A program made the translations under genes and the position numbers. From assembly GCA_949987565.1 (NCBI GenBank), contig OX465110.1, positions 8,950,556-9,014,555 on the forward strand: a stretch of DNA of 64,000 bases, in the 5' to 3' direction. Each line of letters opens with the position of its first letter. The stretch's first letter is position 1. Source of the DNA: Luidia sarsii (taxonomy: Eukaryota; Echinodermata; Asteroidea; Paxillosida; Luidiidae). The notes below the pieces were generated by a model. The model was not told the DNA's origin. It saw only the letters and a program-made list of their open reading frames with translations, and searched no databases. Positions 1 through 11,570 of the stretch are shown here, one piece after another.

Positions 1-85
1 CCATTTGTTGCCTTTCGTTTCATCAGCTCTTTAAAACTCACGACCATCTCGGGCACGGTGCGGCCAGCAAGGAAATAAACAGGCT

Positions 86-704
<619 letters not shown>

Positions 705-2690
705 TAGGACGGAGAATGATTAGAAACCGTGGTAAGTACGCGAGTTTGCACATAAACATAGCGGGTATCACGTGAAGATTATGCATTCATGCCTTGTCGG
801 AGGGCGCTGAAGACAATGTCTTGGCGAAGCATCGCTTTTCCGTACCTCGGGCGTCTGAATCGCAAGTACATACAAACTTAATGTGCAAGATTGAATGCTA
901 TCGGGGAGTAACACTGCACCACTGTTAGAGACAATGAAGAAGAGAAAAAACAGTCAGACGAAAAAAAATCGGGCAGAGAGGGTCGGCGAGAGAGGAAAAG
1001 AGAGAAGAAAAAAACAATTCAAATGAAAGCACGATGAATTGTTAAGAGTTGTTTTCATGAAAGAGTTATCCGATCGTCTGACGAGTGTTTCTCACTTTGT
1101 CTTTGTTTTCTCGCGCGGTTTTTCCCTCCCTCCCTTCCCTTCCTCCCACTCTACTCCCCCATCTCTCTGTCTCTCCCCTACTCACCAAGTCCTGACACCC
1201 CCCTCCCTTTTTCCTCCCCGTCTACCCATCTCATTTTCCGCCAAGGCCTCACGCATCTTTTGTATCTGATAATGGTCGTCAACCGCCCGCGATGCATTTC
1301 TTAGTTTTACCGCATTCCACGTCGCTCGGCTCGGGTCGGCTCTATCGGGACCAACCCCCCCCCCTCTCCCTCCCTCTCCCCCTCCCTCCCTCTCCCCTTT
1401 CTCCTTCTTCTGCTTCCCCAGTGGACCAGGAGCTAGCAATACTATAGCTTACCACGTGCATAGGGAGAGGGAGGGGGAAAGAGAGTTTTAAAAGAGCCCC
1501 GCGATGCCCAAACACTGGATACAATTTCGCTGCCGAAACCCGCTGCTCCCGAATTAGCAGGATACAATTTCGTGGCCAGAAATGCCTGTGTGAATTACCC
1601 GCTGGCCCCCGGGCCCTGCCGTTTGAAATGGATACCGCTATTTTCTTCCCGTTTTGCGAGTCTCACTTCCCACCCCCCCCGTTTTTAGTTTGTATACACA
1701 CCGTCCACGCCGATTGCCCTCGCCCCTAACTGCCAATCACGCGCTGAAGGTTTGCGAGAAGAAGAAGAAGGCGAGGAGGAAGAATGCGAAGACGGAGGGG
1801 GGAAGGGGGGGGGCAAGGAGGAAGAGATGGAGTGGACGCCAGCGTCCGTTTTTTGTTAGGGGTACCTCTCTCTAATTTCTTATACTCTCTTAACCCATCG
1901 GGACGAAGTATCCCTACTCACCGTCTCTCCTCTCCTTCACCCTCTCCGCTATCTATTAAGAACGCTCCTCGCGGGCGGCGGGCCGTCCGATCACTCAGCT
2001 GTGATCATAGCGGAATGTGGGACGCTGCACTTCTTGAGCTCGCCGGCACGACCGTTAACGAAGTTGGGTCAGCCCAGGTGATGGTGAAACAATAAACTTT
2101 AATCACTCACGACCGCGCTGTGCCGCCGGCCCTCGGTTTTTTTTTTATTGGGTGCATAACACGCCGCCTGATAAAGAGCGCGCGGTGTTTTCGTTCAATA
2201 ATACGGCGACATCGCCGATTTTGTGTGTGTGTGCGTTCTGTCTTCCTTCTTCGCTTCGCCTTCTGAGACTGGGTTGAGACGGATGGGGATTGTGAGGAGG
2301 AGGAGGAGAGGGGGGGGGGTGTGGTGGCCGATAGGGGTTGCCCCATATGTGGACGGTCCATGCACCGGTAACGACGGGATTGGGTTTCGCCCTGATTTTT
2401 TTTTTTAAACGGGGCAGGGGAACTGGAGCTCGAGTCCCTCTAACCCCAAGGAGGCCACCCTCGCTGCCTCTTTTGTTCCGTTCTCCCAGCCCAGCCAGCG
2501 CAGGGTTAAAAAATGCCGTCGACTCCCCCCACACCTCTTTAACCCCCTAAATCTAGTTCAAACGCGTAATTGAATTCGGCCCAATGGAGATCGCATCCCG
2601 GAGAAAGTTCGCGTGGTAGACGGACCGGTACCACGAAGGCTTTAAAGGGGCATGTCTTGAAGCCGAAATAAGAAACAAATTCGGCTTGTT
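705..2690. other. Gene-free stretch with short low-complexity tracts
   Basis: I recognise no gene here. It holds a CT-rich tract at about 1112-1262 and another at 1355-1410, GGA-rich DNA at 1760-1830 and 2285-2320, and short T runs near 2131 and 2396. The ORFs in these tracts are Arg/Gly- or Ser/Pro-rich and have no domain-like content. Confidence 0.7.
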
Positions 2691-3043
2691 GCTTAAAGGG
2701 TATACAACATTAGTAAAAGTCAACAGATTGCCACAGTTGGTGTGTTACACCATTAAACATTCCAAAAAAGAAATCCTGCGAAGGTTTTGAGCTCAAATGG
2801 TAATCTGAGAAAGTATAGAAACAGGCAACAAACCGTCACGGTAAAGAAATAGTTTATTAGTATATTACTAACGAGTAATAAACTATTTGTCGATGTTTGA
2901 GTGAAGATTTCTCGAGAAGTACAGCATCCCAGACCGTAAGATATCAACATCAGGATTTGATCATGACCATATACAAACTGTGTAAATTAGAAGGAAATGT
3001 GTGGACATGTTTCCGATCTTCCCAATGTTGTACTGGTCTTTAA
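2691..3043 (+). mobile_element. Dispersed repeat family A, copy 1
   Basis: This copy aligns over about 350 bp with copies at 7533-7905 and 33337-33654, all in the same orientation. Shared landmarks are a left end like TATACAACATTAGTAAAAG, a central dyad, the block GTCGATGTTTGAGTGAAG, and a right end near CCGATCTTCCCAATGTTGTA. The dyad at 2847-2888 pairs AAATAGTTTATTA with TAATAAACTATTT. There is no coding frame and no clear terminal inverted repeat, so the class is unknown. A non-autonomous element is the likeliest reading. Confidence 0.8.
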
Positions 3044-3221
3044 TGTTCATCTTTGGTCAATGGGAATTTTCATAAGATTTCTTCCCTTTTCTTTTTTACA
3101 GCATTTGACTTTTATATTTGTTGTGGCATACGAAAAGACAAATTACCTTCATCCTGAGCTGTATAAAATATTGGTCAACTTGTCCCCATTATGCATTTTG
3201 TTCTATAATCAACTACCAGGT

Positions 3222-3305
3222 ATATGATTCGAACCAGTTGGTTAAATTTGACAAGTTAGAAGTGTCTCATAATGAGAAATACCCGCTCTACTGGGTGTGT
3301 CCAAA
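3222..3305 (-). mobile_element. tRNA-derived fragment, minus strand
   Basis: Read on the minus strand, CCAGTAGAGCGGGT (3281-3296 region) resembles a partial Pol III A box and GGTTCGAATC (3226-3235) matches a B box. The spacing fits a tRNA-derived SINE head. The tRNA fold is not intact, so this is a relic rather than a tRNA gene. Confidence 0.4.
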
Positions 3306-3320
3306 AATAAACAAATCTTA

Positions 3321-3389
3321 CACAGTGATTAAAGAGGTCTGGGGTTCAAGTCCCGGTCCAGTCACAGATTTCTTTGCCAGTTTTTTTTT
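3321..3389 (+). mobile_element. Truncated tRNA-like segment with T9 terminator
   Basis: GGTTCAAGTCC at 3343-3353 is a good B box. The upstream CACAGTGATTAAAG looks like part of an A box that has been brought too close by a deletion. A run of nine T at 3381-3389 could terminate Pol III. It lies head to head with the minus-strand tRNA-like fragment just upstream. Confidence 0.45.
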
Positions 3390-3675
3390 CAGTGAATAAT
3401 AAGGTTGATTTTGAGCCGACGGCTGGGCGAGATTAGACCCCTTTTGCTTCGCAAAGTTAACTCGCCATTTTGTAGATCCTGCGAGGACAAAACGACAGGA
3501 GGGGGTTGCTGTAACCATTGCGTTATGGCAATGAAGACAAAACCCACGGAATGGATTCTCTCGTGGGAGATGGTGGCCATTTCGCCTCGAATTGTCCCCC
3601 TGCCCCCAAACAAGTTTCCATTTTGTCTGACATGAGCACATGAGATACAAGAATCTCATGCTCAAAAGAATATAT
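3390..3675. other. Unique sequence, no feature recognised
   Basis: Short open frames exist on both strands (for example 3405-3635 + and 3318-3665 -), but they mirror each other and show no domain or codon signal. I assign nothing. Confidence 0.5.
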
Positions 3676-3974
3676 AGCCCTTTTCAGACGATGCTGAAAA
3701 AACTGGCAAGGTTTGAGAGAGAATTTAGCGTGTACAATAAACAGTTCTTGCCTTCACACGATCGATTGTCAAGGGTCCCGTGAGAAATCCTCCACTAGTG
3801 GAAGATTTGGCGGAGGTCCAGATCTACGACAAAATCTCTCAAGGGTTCACCAGGGACGTCTGTCACTTTCAAGCGTTGGGGACCTTTCACACAATGGCAC
3901 TTTTGTTTGATTTCTCATGCATGAGACATTTTCTCAAGCCTTGCGAGTTTTTTCAGCTTCGTCTGAACAGGCCT
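3676..3974. mobile_element. MITE with ~45-bp terminal inverted repeats
   Basis: The left end from 3676 (AGCCCTTTTCAGACGATGC, then TGAAAAAACTGGCAAGG) is mirrored by the right end up to 3974, whose reverse complement reads AGGCCTGTTCAGACGAAGC, then TGAAAAAACTCGCAAGG. About 45 bp of arm are shared with few mismatches. The 300-bp body has no coding capacity. No convincing target-site duplication is visible, so the superfamily is left open. Confidence 0.8.
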
Positions 3975-4037
3975 TATCTCGTCCCGACTCACGACCCCAT
4001 GATTGATATAGATTGACCGAAATAGAAAGATTTACAA

Positions 4038-4271
4038 ATGGGCTATTACCATGTACAGGTCCTTCGTAAAGGTGACGGCGGTCATCTTGCTATTCAAGAC
4101 GTCCATCACGTGACTTGTTTGATCGTCCCAATCAGTGGGCAATTGGTCTACAGGGTACCAGACTACACACGAGTCAACGAGCTGCTGCCACCAGTTCCCA
4201 TAGGGTTGCGTGTTACTTCTAGCCCCAGCCGATATATTAGGACACAACCAAATTATCAAGTCCGTCAGTAG
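4038..4271 (+). CDS. Unrecognised 77-codon open frame
   Basis: The frame begins MGYYHVQVLRKGDGG and ends at a stop at 4271. The composition is not low-complexity, but the opposite strand is also open over the same interval (4032-4280), and there are no flanking splice signals that I trust. No family is recognised. It is listed only as one of the few non-repetitive frames. Confidence 0.12.
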   Translation: MGYYHVQVLRKGDGGHLAIQDVHHVTCLIVPISGQLVYRVPDYTRVNELLPPVPIGLRVTSSPSRYIRTQPNYQVRQ

Positions 4272-4322
4272 TAGGTTCATAATCTGCCTTCAAAGATCCT
4301 TCAAAAGCTGACTAGAAGAACT

Positions 4323-4718
4323 TTAGAATGAATAAAGAACGTGAGGATTGTGAAGCAACGCCATTGCAGTGTGCGCTATAGCATGGCTATAGACAGCGTG
4401 GTCTTTATTGCCTCCACCAAGGCAATAGACATTGCGCTGTTTGTGCTGTGTGTATACAATAGGAAGCAATACTTCAAGATGACAAGATAACTTATCTTGG
4501 GTCGACCGCTGGAACGATCTATCCAGATGTCTCATCCCATTGGCGGCTCCAATGGTTTCCCTTCGTAAGGAGTCACTCGCTTCCGGTCCCAAGTGCGTCC
4601 GATGGGTGTCATTGCGTTCTGGCCATCTCTCTGGCTCCGACCGGCATTGTGTTCCGTCCTTCGTAAGTGTGACGTCGTGCGCGACCGGAAGCACAGCACA
4701 CGTGGATGATGCCAGCAT
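4323..4718 (-). CDS. Unrecognised 131-codon open frame
   Basis: This minus-strand frame starts MLASSTCAVLPVAHDVTL and is not repeat-derived. No domain is recognised. A shorter + frame overlaps it (4540-4746). There is no supporting promoter, poly(A) or splice evidence, so it may be chance. Confidence 0.12.
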   Translation of the reverse strand: MLASSTCAVLPVAHDVTLTKDGTQCRSEPERWPERNDTHRTHLGPEASDSLRRETIGAANGMRHLDRSFQRSTQDKLSCHLEVLLPIVYTQHKQRNVYCLGGGNKDHAVYSHAIAHTAMALLHNPHVLYSF

Positions 4719-4739
4719 GTCTTTTAGTCACTCCCCCTC

Positions 4740-5571
4740 CCTATAATTATATTAAAACGCTACCTTCAATTTTCTAGAATGTTTCCACTGATGAAATGTA
4801 TACCTGATTAACCCTGGGAGACTCACAGATTTAGGCAAATGGGATAGTTTGACCGATGTTCAGAAACGGAACGGAACTCCATATTGTATAATACGGTCGG
4901 GATTGAGAGCAGCACTTCCCCGGCACGATGAAATGCTGCTATAATGCCTAGAGTCTATAGGCAAGACAAGAGCGGCCGGCCACATTATGTCCCTGCAATC
5001 GTAATCAAGGACGACCAGGCTGGTTCGGGATTACACACAGAGAGAGGGGGAGGAAGTTCGACGCTACCACACTCGGTGCAGCGCCCCGACTCTCGAGCGG
5101 CAGTTAGGGAACGGGCATTAACATAACACACTGGCCCCGACCGGCAGACAGGAAGTTTTAAACTGGGTTGGAAAAACAGTTGTAAATCTGACGGGGCGTG
5201 AGCGAGGCAAAACAACTTGGGAGCCCGCACTCTCACCGCAGCCGATTAAAGGCTCAATGACGAGCAAGTTTAGACAGTTTCCATGTGGATGAAAGAGTCA
5301 ATAGCAATGACATCCACACGAGTGGGAAAACATGGAATTGACAAAAGAGAGAAAGAGAGAGGGGGGAGACGAAAAAAAAAATCACATTTTTAGGGATCCT
5401 TATCATGTTGATTTGATCTAATAAAATCAACACGGCGTCGTAATCGGATTAGGGGAGGGAGATCGGAGAGGCGGGTATTGCACGGGGTGCGTGCGCCGGT
5501 GTAAGCGGCCGGGGGTCGGAGACCGCGGGTCAGGGCAGAGCGGGTCCGCCCGTCTGCTCACTACGCCCGGC
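4740..5571. other. Unique sequence with short purine runs
   Basis: No gene is recognised. A GA/A-rich run lies at about 5345-5385, and the interval turns GC-rich from 5430 toward the GGAT repeat. Short frames at 4944-5126 and 5427-5723 are not convincing. Confidence 0.5.
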
Positions 5572-5617
5572 TGGATGGATGGATGGTTGGATGGATGGTT
5601 GGATGGATGGACGGATG
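5572..5617. repeat. (GGAT)n microsatellite
   Basis: Short array of GGATGGAT units with GGTT and GGAC variants, flanked by GC-rich unique DNA. Confidence 0.9.
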
Positions 5618-5798
5618 TAGTCGGGGGAGAAACGGGCCCACGCGCACGGGGCGAAACAGCTGGGTCCCCGTACTGGCATGACATGCTATAATAGCTTACT
5701 TGTTGTCTTGGCTCCCCCCCCAACCGTAATCATACATTCAGGGGCAGAGCTGTCTTCCCGAGAGAGGGTTACAACGACAATGAGACAAGGATTGTAGA

Positions 5799-6305
5799 TA
5801 GAGGCAGAGGCAGAGGCAGTGGTAGAGGCAGAGGCAGAGGCCGAGGCAATGGAGGAGGCAGAGGCAATGGAAGAGGCAGAGGCAGAAGCAGAGGCAGAGG
5901 CAGAGGCAGAAACAGAGGCAGGGGCAGATGCAGAGGCAGAGGCAGAGGCAGAGGCAGAGGCAGAGGCAGAGGCAGAGGCAGAGGCAGAGGCAGAGGCAGA
6001 GGCAGAGGCAGAGGCAGAGGCAGAGGCAGAGGCAGAGGCAGAGGCAGAGGCAGAGGCAGAGGCAGAGGCAGAGGCAGAGGCAATGGAAGAGGCAGAGACA
6101 GATGCAGAGGTAGAGACAGAGGCAGAGGCAGAGGCAGAGACAGATGCAATGGAAGAGGCAGAGACAGAGGCAGAGGCAGAAGCAGAGGCAGAGGCAGAGG
6201 CAGAGGGAGGGGCATAGGAAGAGACAGAGGCAGGGGCATAGGGAGAGGCAGAGGCAGATGCAGGGGAGAGGTACAGACAGAGACGGAGACAGACAGAAAC
6301 GGAGA
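5799..6305. repeat. (GGCAGA)n hexanucleotide array
   Basis: About 500 bp of GGCAGA units. The core at about 5930-6085 is near perfect, and the flanks carry variants such as GGCAAT and GACAGA. The hexamer keeps several frames open on both strands (Glu-Ala, Arg-Gln, Ser-Ala and Pro-Leu dipeptide runs), which are repeat artefacts and not proteins. Confidence 0.95.
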
Positions 6306-7532
6306 CAAACACTGAAGCATTTTTACCTTAAAACCCTTCCATGATTTCACCAATGTTTCAAGCGTCGTGTTGGTATAGTGATTGCACGCGACAGTAATAA
6401 AGCGCATCCTTCGTCATCGCATTTCTCGATTATTTCATTTCAAAGATACACAATCCGTCACGTTTTAAATACCCTTGTTTTATTATTATTATTAATTATC
6501 GATTCGGGGCTTCCTCGACCTCTGACCGGTCAATGAGGGGGTCCCATGATTCACATGTGGATCATTAATCACCCTGCCCCATGTTTAGTAATCAATCAAA
6601 ATATATATATGTTGTTTTTTTTTTTTTTTTTTTTTTTTTTGGGGGGGTTCCTTAAAATGAATGGGGGCCATGGTGTCACACTTGATTCGTCTGACCGGTC
6701 GAGGAGGGAGGGGTGGAGGGGGAGGGGAGAGGGGAAGGGGAGACAGGGAGGGGGAAGGGGTGGAGATGGCTTTTTATTAAAAGCAAAGCGAGAAGTGACA
6801 GTTGTTGATACCCCATCGTGCGGCCGCTGCGTAATAATATCTTGATTAATCTGTTCCGTGGGCTATTCTGACACTGGCGTAAACAATTAAACCAAAGTTT
6901 ATACTTGGCCATGACAACTGTGCTATGCAGCCACACTATTCGTGGTGGTGGTGGTGGGGGGGGGGGTAGGGGGTGCAGGGTCGGATATATGCCGGGAACA
7001 TGAAAACAAGAGTGTAGGGGAGGGGAACTGGGAAGGGAAAAAAATGAGTTCCAGTCAACCCCCTGCACACAGTGGCCTGGGGTAATTTATAAAAGAGAGA
7101 GAGAGAGAGAGAGGTGGATTTCTGGTTGTTTGGGGTAGGCAGGCTGGCTCTTGCAGTGACCCGAGCCTAACTTGGATGATTAATGGGCGAGAATCGGCCG
7201 GGTCGCGGCCGTGCCGCACCGTAAACACAGCCGGGCAGGGCCGGGCAGGGCAGGGTAGGGAAACCCCGGACTATAATGCCTTGTGGCCGGCACGGGGAGC
7301 CAGCGGGTACCGGTGCACGGTGAGTGGGCCTTATACGGGAGGGAGGGGACCGGCGCGGTCATGGCAGTCAGCCGGCAAGGCGTTAGTTGATGTACGCTGA
7401 CCCAAGCTAAGACTTGACTACCACGTTCATCGCTCCTCTCACCGTCTCCCCTTAGTACCCACTATTAATCAAGGCTAGAGATCCCCCTCCGTGTGTACAC
7501 TAATGACAGACGCAGTATTCCGTGCTTCTGTT
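6306..7532. other. Gene-free stretch with homopolymer and G-rich tracts
   Basis: It contains a T26G7 homopolymer junction at 6615-6647, GGA-rich DNA at 6696-6765, a GGT/G run at 6942-6973, and a (GA)10 at about 7095-7113. No ORF shows domain character. Confidence 0.7.
7233..7260 (+). other. G-quadruplex motif
   Basis: Five GGG runs separated by 1-4 bases (GGGCAGGGCCGGGCAGGG and onward) satisfy the simple G3+N1-7 quadruplex rule on the + strand. Confidence 0.6.
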
Positions 7533-7905
7533 TTTAAAGGCCCTATACAACAGTGGTAAAAGTATAAAAAAATGCCACAGTTTGTGTGTTAGACCATTAA
7601 ACATTCCAAAAAAGAAATCCTGTGAAGGTTTTAGCTCAAATGGTAATACGAGAAAGTCGAAAAAGGCAAAAAACCGTCATGGTTTTTGCAACGTTCTGTA
7701 GTGTCAGAAATAGTTTATTACTCGGGAGTAATAAACCATTTGTCGATGTTTGAGTGAAGATTTCTCGAGAAGTACAGCATCCCAGACCGTAAGATTTCAA
7801 CATGAAGATTATATCATGACCATCTACAAACTGTGTAAATTAGAAGGAAATCTGTGGACATCGATGTTTTGCCGATCTTCCCAATGTTGTATTTGGCCTT
7901 TTAGT
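7533..7905 (+). mobile_element. Dispersed repeat family A, copy 2
   Basis: This is the longest of the three copies. It retains the segment GCAACGTTCTGTAGTGTCAG next to the dyad, which copy 1 lacks and copy 3 keeps in part. The dyad at 7708-7741 pairs AAATAGTTTATTACTC with GAGTAATAAACCATTT. The left end reads GGCCCTATACAACAGTGG. Confidence 0.8.
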
Positions 7906-8693
7906 GAATTCGGTTTGAAATGCGCTTAAGTTCCGGCCAACGGATTCGAAAGTACACGCATCCAGGAAAAGAAACAATAAAAACATTCTTTAAAGTAATA
8001 AAAACAAAACGCTCCCAACTGTTTACTGACTTAAAAAAAAATTGCAAATTTGAACAACGGTTTTGATCTTATAGCAGGACTTTTTTTGTTTTAAATCAAT
8101 TTGATTAGGACCAGAAGATGTCATCATTATCTCATGAAGAAACGATTCCAAGTGCAGAAAAAACATGATCACAGATACGAAGACCAGCCGACCAATGAAC
8201 TATTAGCCGGCCACAGTACAAAAACAAAAAGCCCAGAATGAACCGCAACAATCCACTTACTATTTATTAAGAGAGTTGAACTTCGATCAAGTCTGCGTGG
8301 AAAACGCCGAGCTGCCTCAACACTGTCGCAGCGCATGTATACGACTGATCATGGACATGTTCCGTGACTCTGACCTGCACAATGTGTCATGGAGTCGGGG
8401 TCATCTCCGTGCCGTCTGCTGGCTGTCGTTGCTTAACAGTCTTCCAAAGAAGAAGAAGAAGAAAAAGAAGAAGAAGAAGAAGAAGAAGAAGAAGACTGCA
8501 TATCCACCCGCGTGCTGCTGCTTGGTTACCATGAACATGAAGATTCCTATAGTTCCCTCTTCGTGAACAAAAGAACTCGAATCCAATGACCCGAACCTTT
8601 GACTTCAGTTGATTTTTCTTAAGTGACGTGCAAAAATGTGGCAATCTGCTTAGTGACTAAAAAAGACCAAAATGAGAATAATTATTCAGGAGA
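7906..8693. other. AT-rich unique stretch with (GAA)n
   Basis: No gene is recognised. A (GAA)n array sits at 8448-8494 and creates the polylysine and polyphenylalanine frames seen here. Confidence 0.6.
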
Positions 8694-8781
8694 GCTCGAC
8701 GTTTCGATCCTGGCAGGACCTCTCTCAAAGGAAAGACTCTGACTTTGAGAGACTGGTCCTGCTAGGATCGAAACGTCGGGC
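8694..8781. repeat. Inverted repeat with CGAAACGTCGGGC ends
   Basis: Arms of about 37 bp (8694-8730 and 8743-8781) flank a 12-nt loop. The right arm reads GGTCCTGCTAGGATCGAAAC then GTCGGGC. Related single copies lie near 28395-28425 and 41865-41910. The CGAAACGTC ending resembles the 3' part of hammerhead ribozymes found with Penelope-like retroelements, but the CUGANGA core is absent, so this is at most a degraded relative. Confidence 0.7.
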
Positions 8782-9183
8782 CCTCATAACTTTTGAAATC
8801 TGTTTTTGTTAAAATGACTTCTTAAACATATAACTACACGAGACAAGAAGGCGCTGTTTTTTGTGTTAGCGTCGCTGATATAAACGATGTTGTTAAACCA
8901 GAGTGTGCGGCACATAAATTGGTGGTAGTTTGGAATTGATTTTGACCAGGCCAGTCAGGCAGCTAGACGTCTACTGACCAGGAGTGTCAGCAACCTTTAT
9001 TTCCATCAACGTTGATCAAAGTGTTTGAATATTGCTCGCTTTGTTTCTGCTGTTTATCGCTTTGTTTCTACGGCGGATGGCATCTACACAGAAATGGGGT
9101 AGGGCTTTCTGTTTTGTTTCACCGAGCTGTCTGGAGATCGCAGTGTCTTAAAGACGATCGAGGGAATGAGATGATTAAAGACA
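8782..9183. other. Unique stretch, no feature recognised
   Basis: A frame at 9012-9221 runs into the GGA array and has no recognisable domain. Nothing else stands out. Confidence 0.5.
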
Positions 9184-9652
9184 GCGAGGAGAGAGGAGGA
9201 GGAGGAGGAAGAAGAAGATAAGGAGGATGGGAGGAAGAGGTGGAGGAGGAGGAGGAGGAGGAGAAAAAGAAGAAAAGGAGGAGGTGGAAGAGGAGGTAGA
9301 TGTGGAAGAGGAGGGGGAAGAGGAGGAGGAGGAGGAAGATGAGGAGTAGGAGGGGGAGGAAGAGGTGGAGGAGGAAGAGGTGGAGGATAAGGAGGAGGAT
9401 GAGGAGGAGGGGAGGATCAGGAGGGGAGGAGTAGGCGAAGATTGGGAGGAGGGGGAAGAGGAGGAGAAGGTGGAGGAAGAGAATGAGGAAGTGGTGAGGA
9501 GTAGGGGGAGGGAGATGTGGAGGAGGAGGAGGGGAGCGGAGGAGAAGGAGGAGGGGGAGGAAGAGGTGGAGGAGGTTAAGGAGGTTAAGGAGGAGGAGGA
9601 GCAGGGTGAGGAGGAGGAGCTAGAGGAGCAGGGTGGGGAGTAGGAGCAGAGT
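9184..9652 (+). repeat. GGA/GAA polypurine tract
   Basis: About 470 bp, nearly all purine on the + strand, mainly GGA and GAA units. The Glu-rich frame at 9365-9643 is a consequence of the repeat. Mirror-symmetric parts could form triplex DNA. Confidence 0.9.
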
Positions 9653-10840
9653 GAGAGCTGATGCTTCGGACCGGACAGCGGAGCGATTGGTCCCGCGCGC
9701 TCGGCTTAATTTATGCCCGGCATCTGCCGAGTCGCCGTGACTTCGTGTCGGCCTAAAGGTTGCCCACAACCGCCCAGCCCTCTCATCCAATTCCGTGCTT
9801 TTTTGTACGAGCAGATATTGCCAAGGCAACTCCTATCTCCCGACATGCTGTGAGAGACGCTATAGAGACGTCCATTCATTCCCATGTAACGCCATACTAC
9901 GCTCGGAGCTACTTACACATCGGATAAATCCCTACAATATTTTGTCTCCCGATCACTCTCTATATCGATATAGTATTTGAAACCCACCACCATGCAAATG
10001 AGCACTGGGTCATACGTCCGACTTAGAATTAAGATCCAGTGCTTGTCCGATAAATCCATTTTTGGAAAGGTGCACGATCATTTCTACAATGCGGCTTTTA
10101 AGCGCTTTCGACTCTAACACTCGCGTCTGAATAATATTAGCTTCACAGCGCTGACGTTTAGGTTCAGACGAGGCGCTATATACTCTATTCAAGAGGGTAG
10201 CAGCGTTTGTAGTTCCACCAACAAGGGTTGGTGTTTTCATTGGAAAGTTTGAACTGCCCCCCAACAAATATTAAAGTAAACATCCAAAACAAAGACAGGA
10301 CCAGAGTTGACGCGTACAGATGAGAGACAGGTTATGGCATTGCGGCGATGAAGGGTGATGGGGATAGAGATGGCGGCGGTGATGGCTTAAGATGACCACG
10401 GTGATGATGATGATGATGATGATGATGGTGATGGCGATCGCGGTGGTGGTGGTGGCGGCGTGCCCGTTCGATTTGAGCGTAAACAACCGGCGTTTTCCTG
10501 TCGCGCGATTCATTCAATTAAGCCGTGTTTTCTCGCCGAGCAGCCCCTTCCTGCCCCGCCATCGAAGTCGCACCAGATCGGCAGGGCAACCCACCCAGCC
10601 CCGCAATCCCTCCCCCCATCCCCCTCTTCCCTCTTCCTAATCGATGGAGCGATTAAAGAGTTCGAAGGGGGGTTGGTGGTCGGTTGGTTGGTTGGTTGGT
10701 CGGCTGGTTGTGTGAGGCGGGTAAGGGGGGTAGCTCTTGCTATCGTCCGAGGCGAAAAGGTTTCCCGACAGTCCCCGCCAGCTATGTACAAAAGCTTGGC
10801 CAGATGAAGGCCCAGGGTTAACGCTTGTTTTCCAATTTGT
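9653..10840. other. Unique stretch with small microsatellites
   Basis: It holds a (GAT)n run at 10401-10430, a GGT run after 10440 and a GGTT run near 10672-10700. The minus-strand frame at 10010-10267 (MLGGSSNFPMKTPTLVGG) is non-repetitive but unrecognised. Confidence 0.5.
9960..9999. promoter_or_regulatory. Palindrome plus POU octamer motif
   Basis: CTATATCGATATAG (9960-9973) is a perfect 14-bp palindrome. ATGCAAAT (9992-9999) is a perfect POU/Oct octamer. Motif match only; a single octamer is expected by chance about once or twice in this window. Confidence 0.2.
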
Positions 10841-11570
10841 CTCCCTCCTCTCCCTCCCTCCCTTCTTCCCCTCCTGTGTGCCCGTCTAATTAATTGTCAC
10901 CCTGTCTCTCCTCCCCTGTACCGTTGTCTGTCCACCCCTTCCCCTTCTTCATCGATCCTTATAACTGTCCCCCACCTTTTTTCCACCTTCCCATCTTCAC
11001 CTCTCCTTTTATGTGTCTCGTGTATGCCTCTCTCTCCTTCTTTCTGTCACATTCTCTCCCTCGTGCCCCGATTAATCTACCCGACTATCTTCCTCCTATC
11101 CCTGTCTTTGTCACTCTGCCTCCCTATATGTCTCTCTAACCCTCTCTATATCTATTCTCTCCCTCTCCCTTCTCTCTTTCTCCCTCTCCCTCTCTCGTTC
11201 TTCTTTCTATCCCTGTGTCTGTCTCTCTTTCCCCCATCTCTATACTCATCCCCTCTCTATGTTTCTCCCCTCTTTCTCTCCCTCCATGTCTCCTCTCTCT
11301 CCTTCCTCTCTTTCTCCCTCTCCCTCTCTCGTTCTTCTTTCTGTCCCTCAGTCTGTCTCTCTTTTCCCCATCTCTAATCATCCCCTCTTTACATTTCTCT
11401 CCTTCACTCTCCCCTCTCTCCCCCTCCATGTCTGTCAATCTCTCTCCCTCCCTCTCTCTTTCTCCCCTCTCTCTGTCTACATTTCTCCGTCTCTCTCCGT
11501 CTCCTTCCATTCTCCGCTTCCCCCTCCTCCCCCACTCTCTCACTTGCCTCTCATCTTTCTCTATCGGTCG
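10841..11570 (-). repeat. CT-rich polypyrimidine tract
   Basis: About 730 bp, pyrimidine-rich on the + strand (purine-rich on the minus). A segment of about 70 bp beginning near 11172 recurs near 11305 with only a few mismatches, which shows a roughly 133-bp tandem duplication. The Ser/Leu/Pro-rich frames are artefacts. Confidence 0.85.

Noticed and set aside
5686..6407. 200-aa SASA and PLPL frames on the minus strand
   Set aside because: Direct translation of the GGCAGA hexamer; no unique domain.
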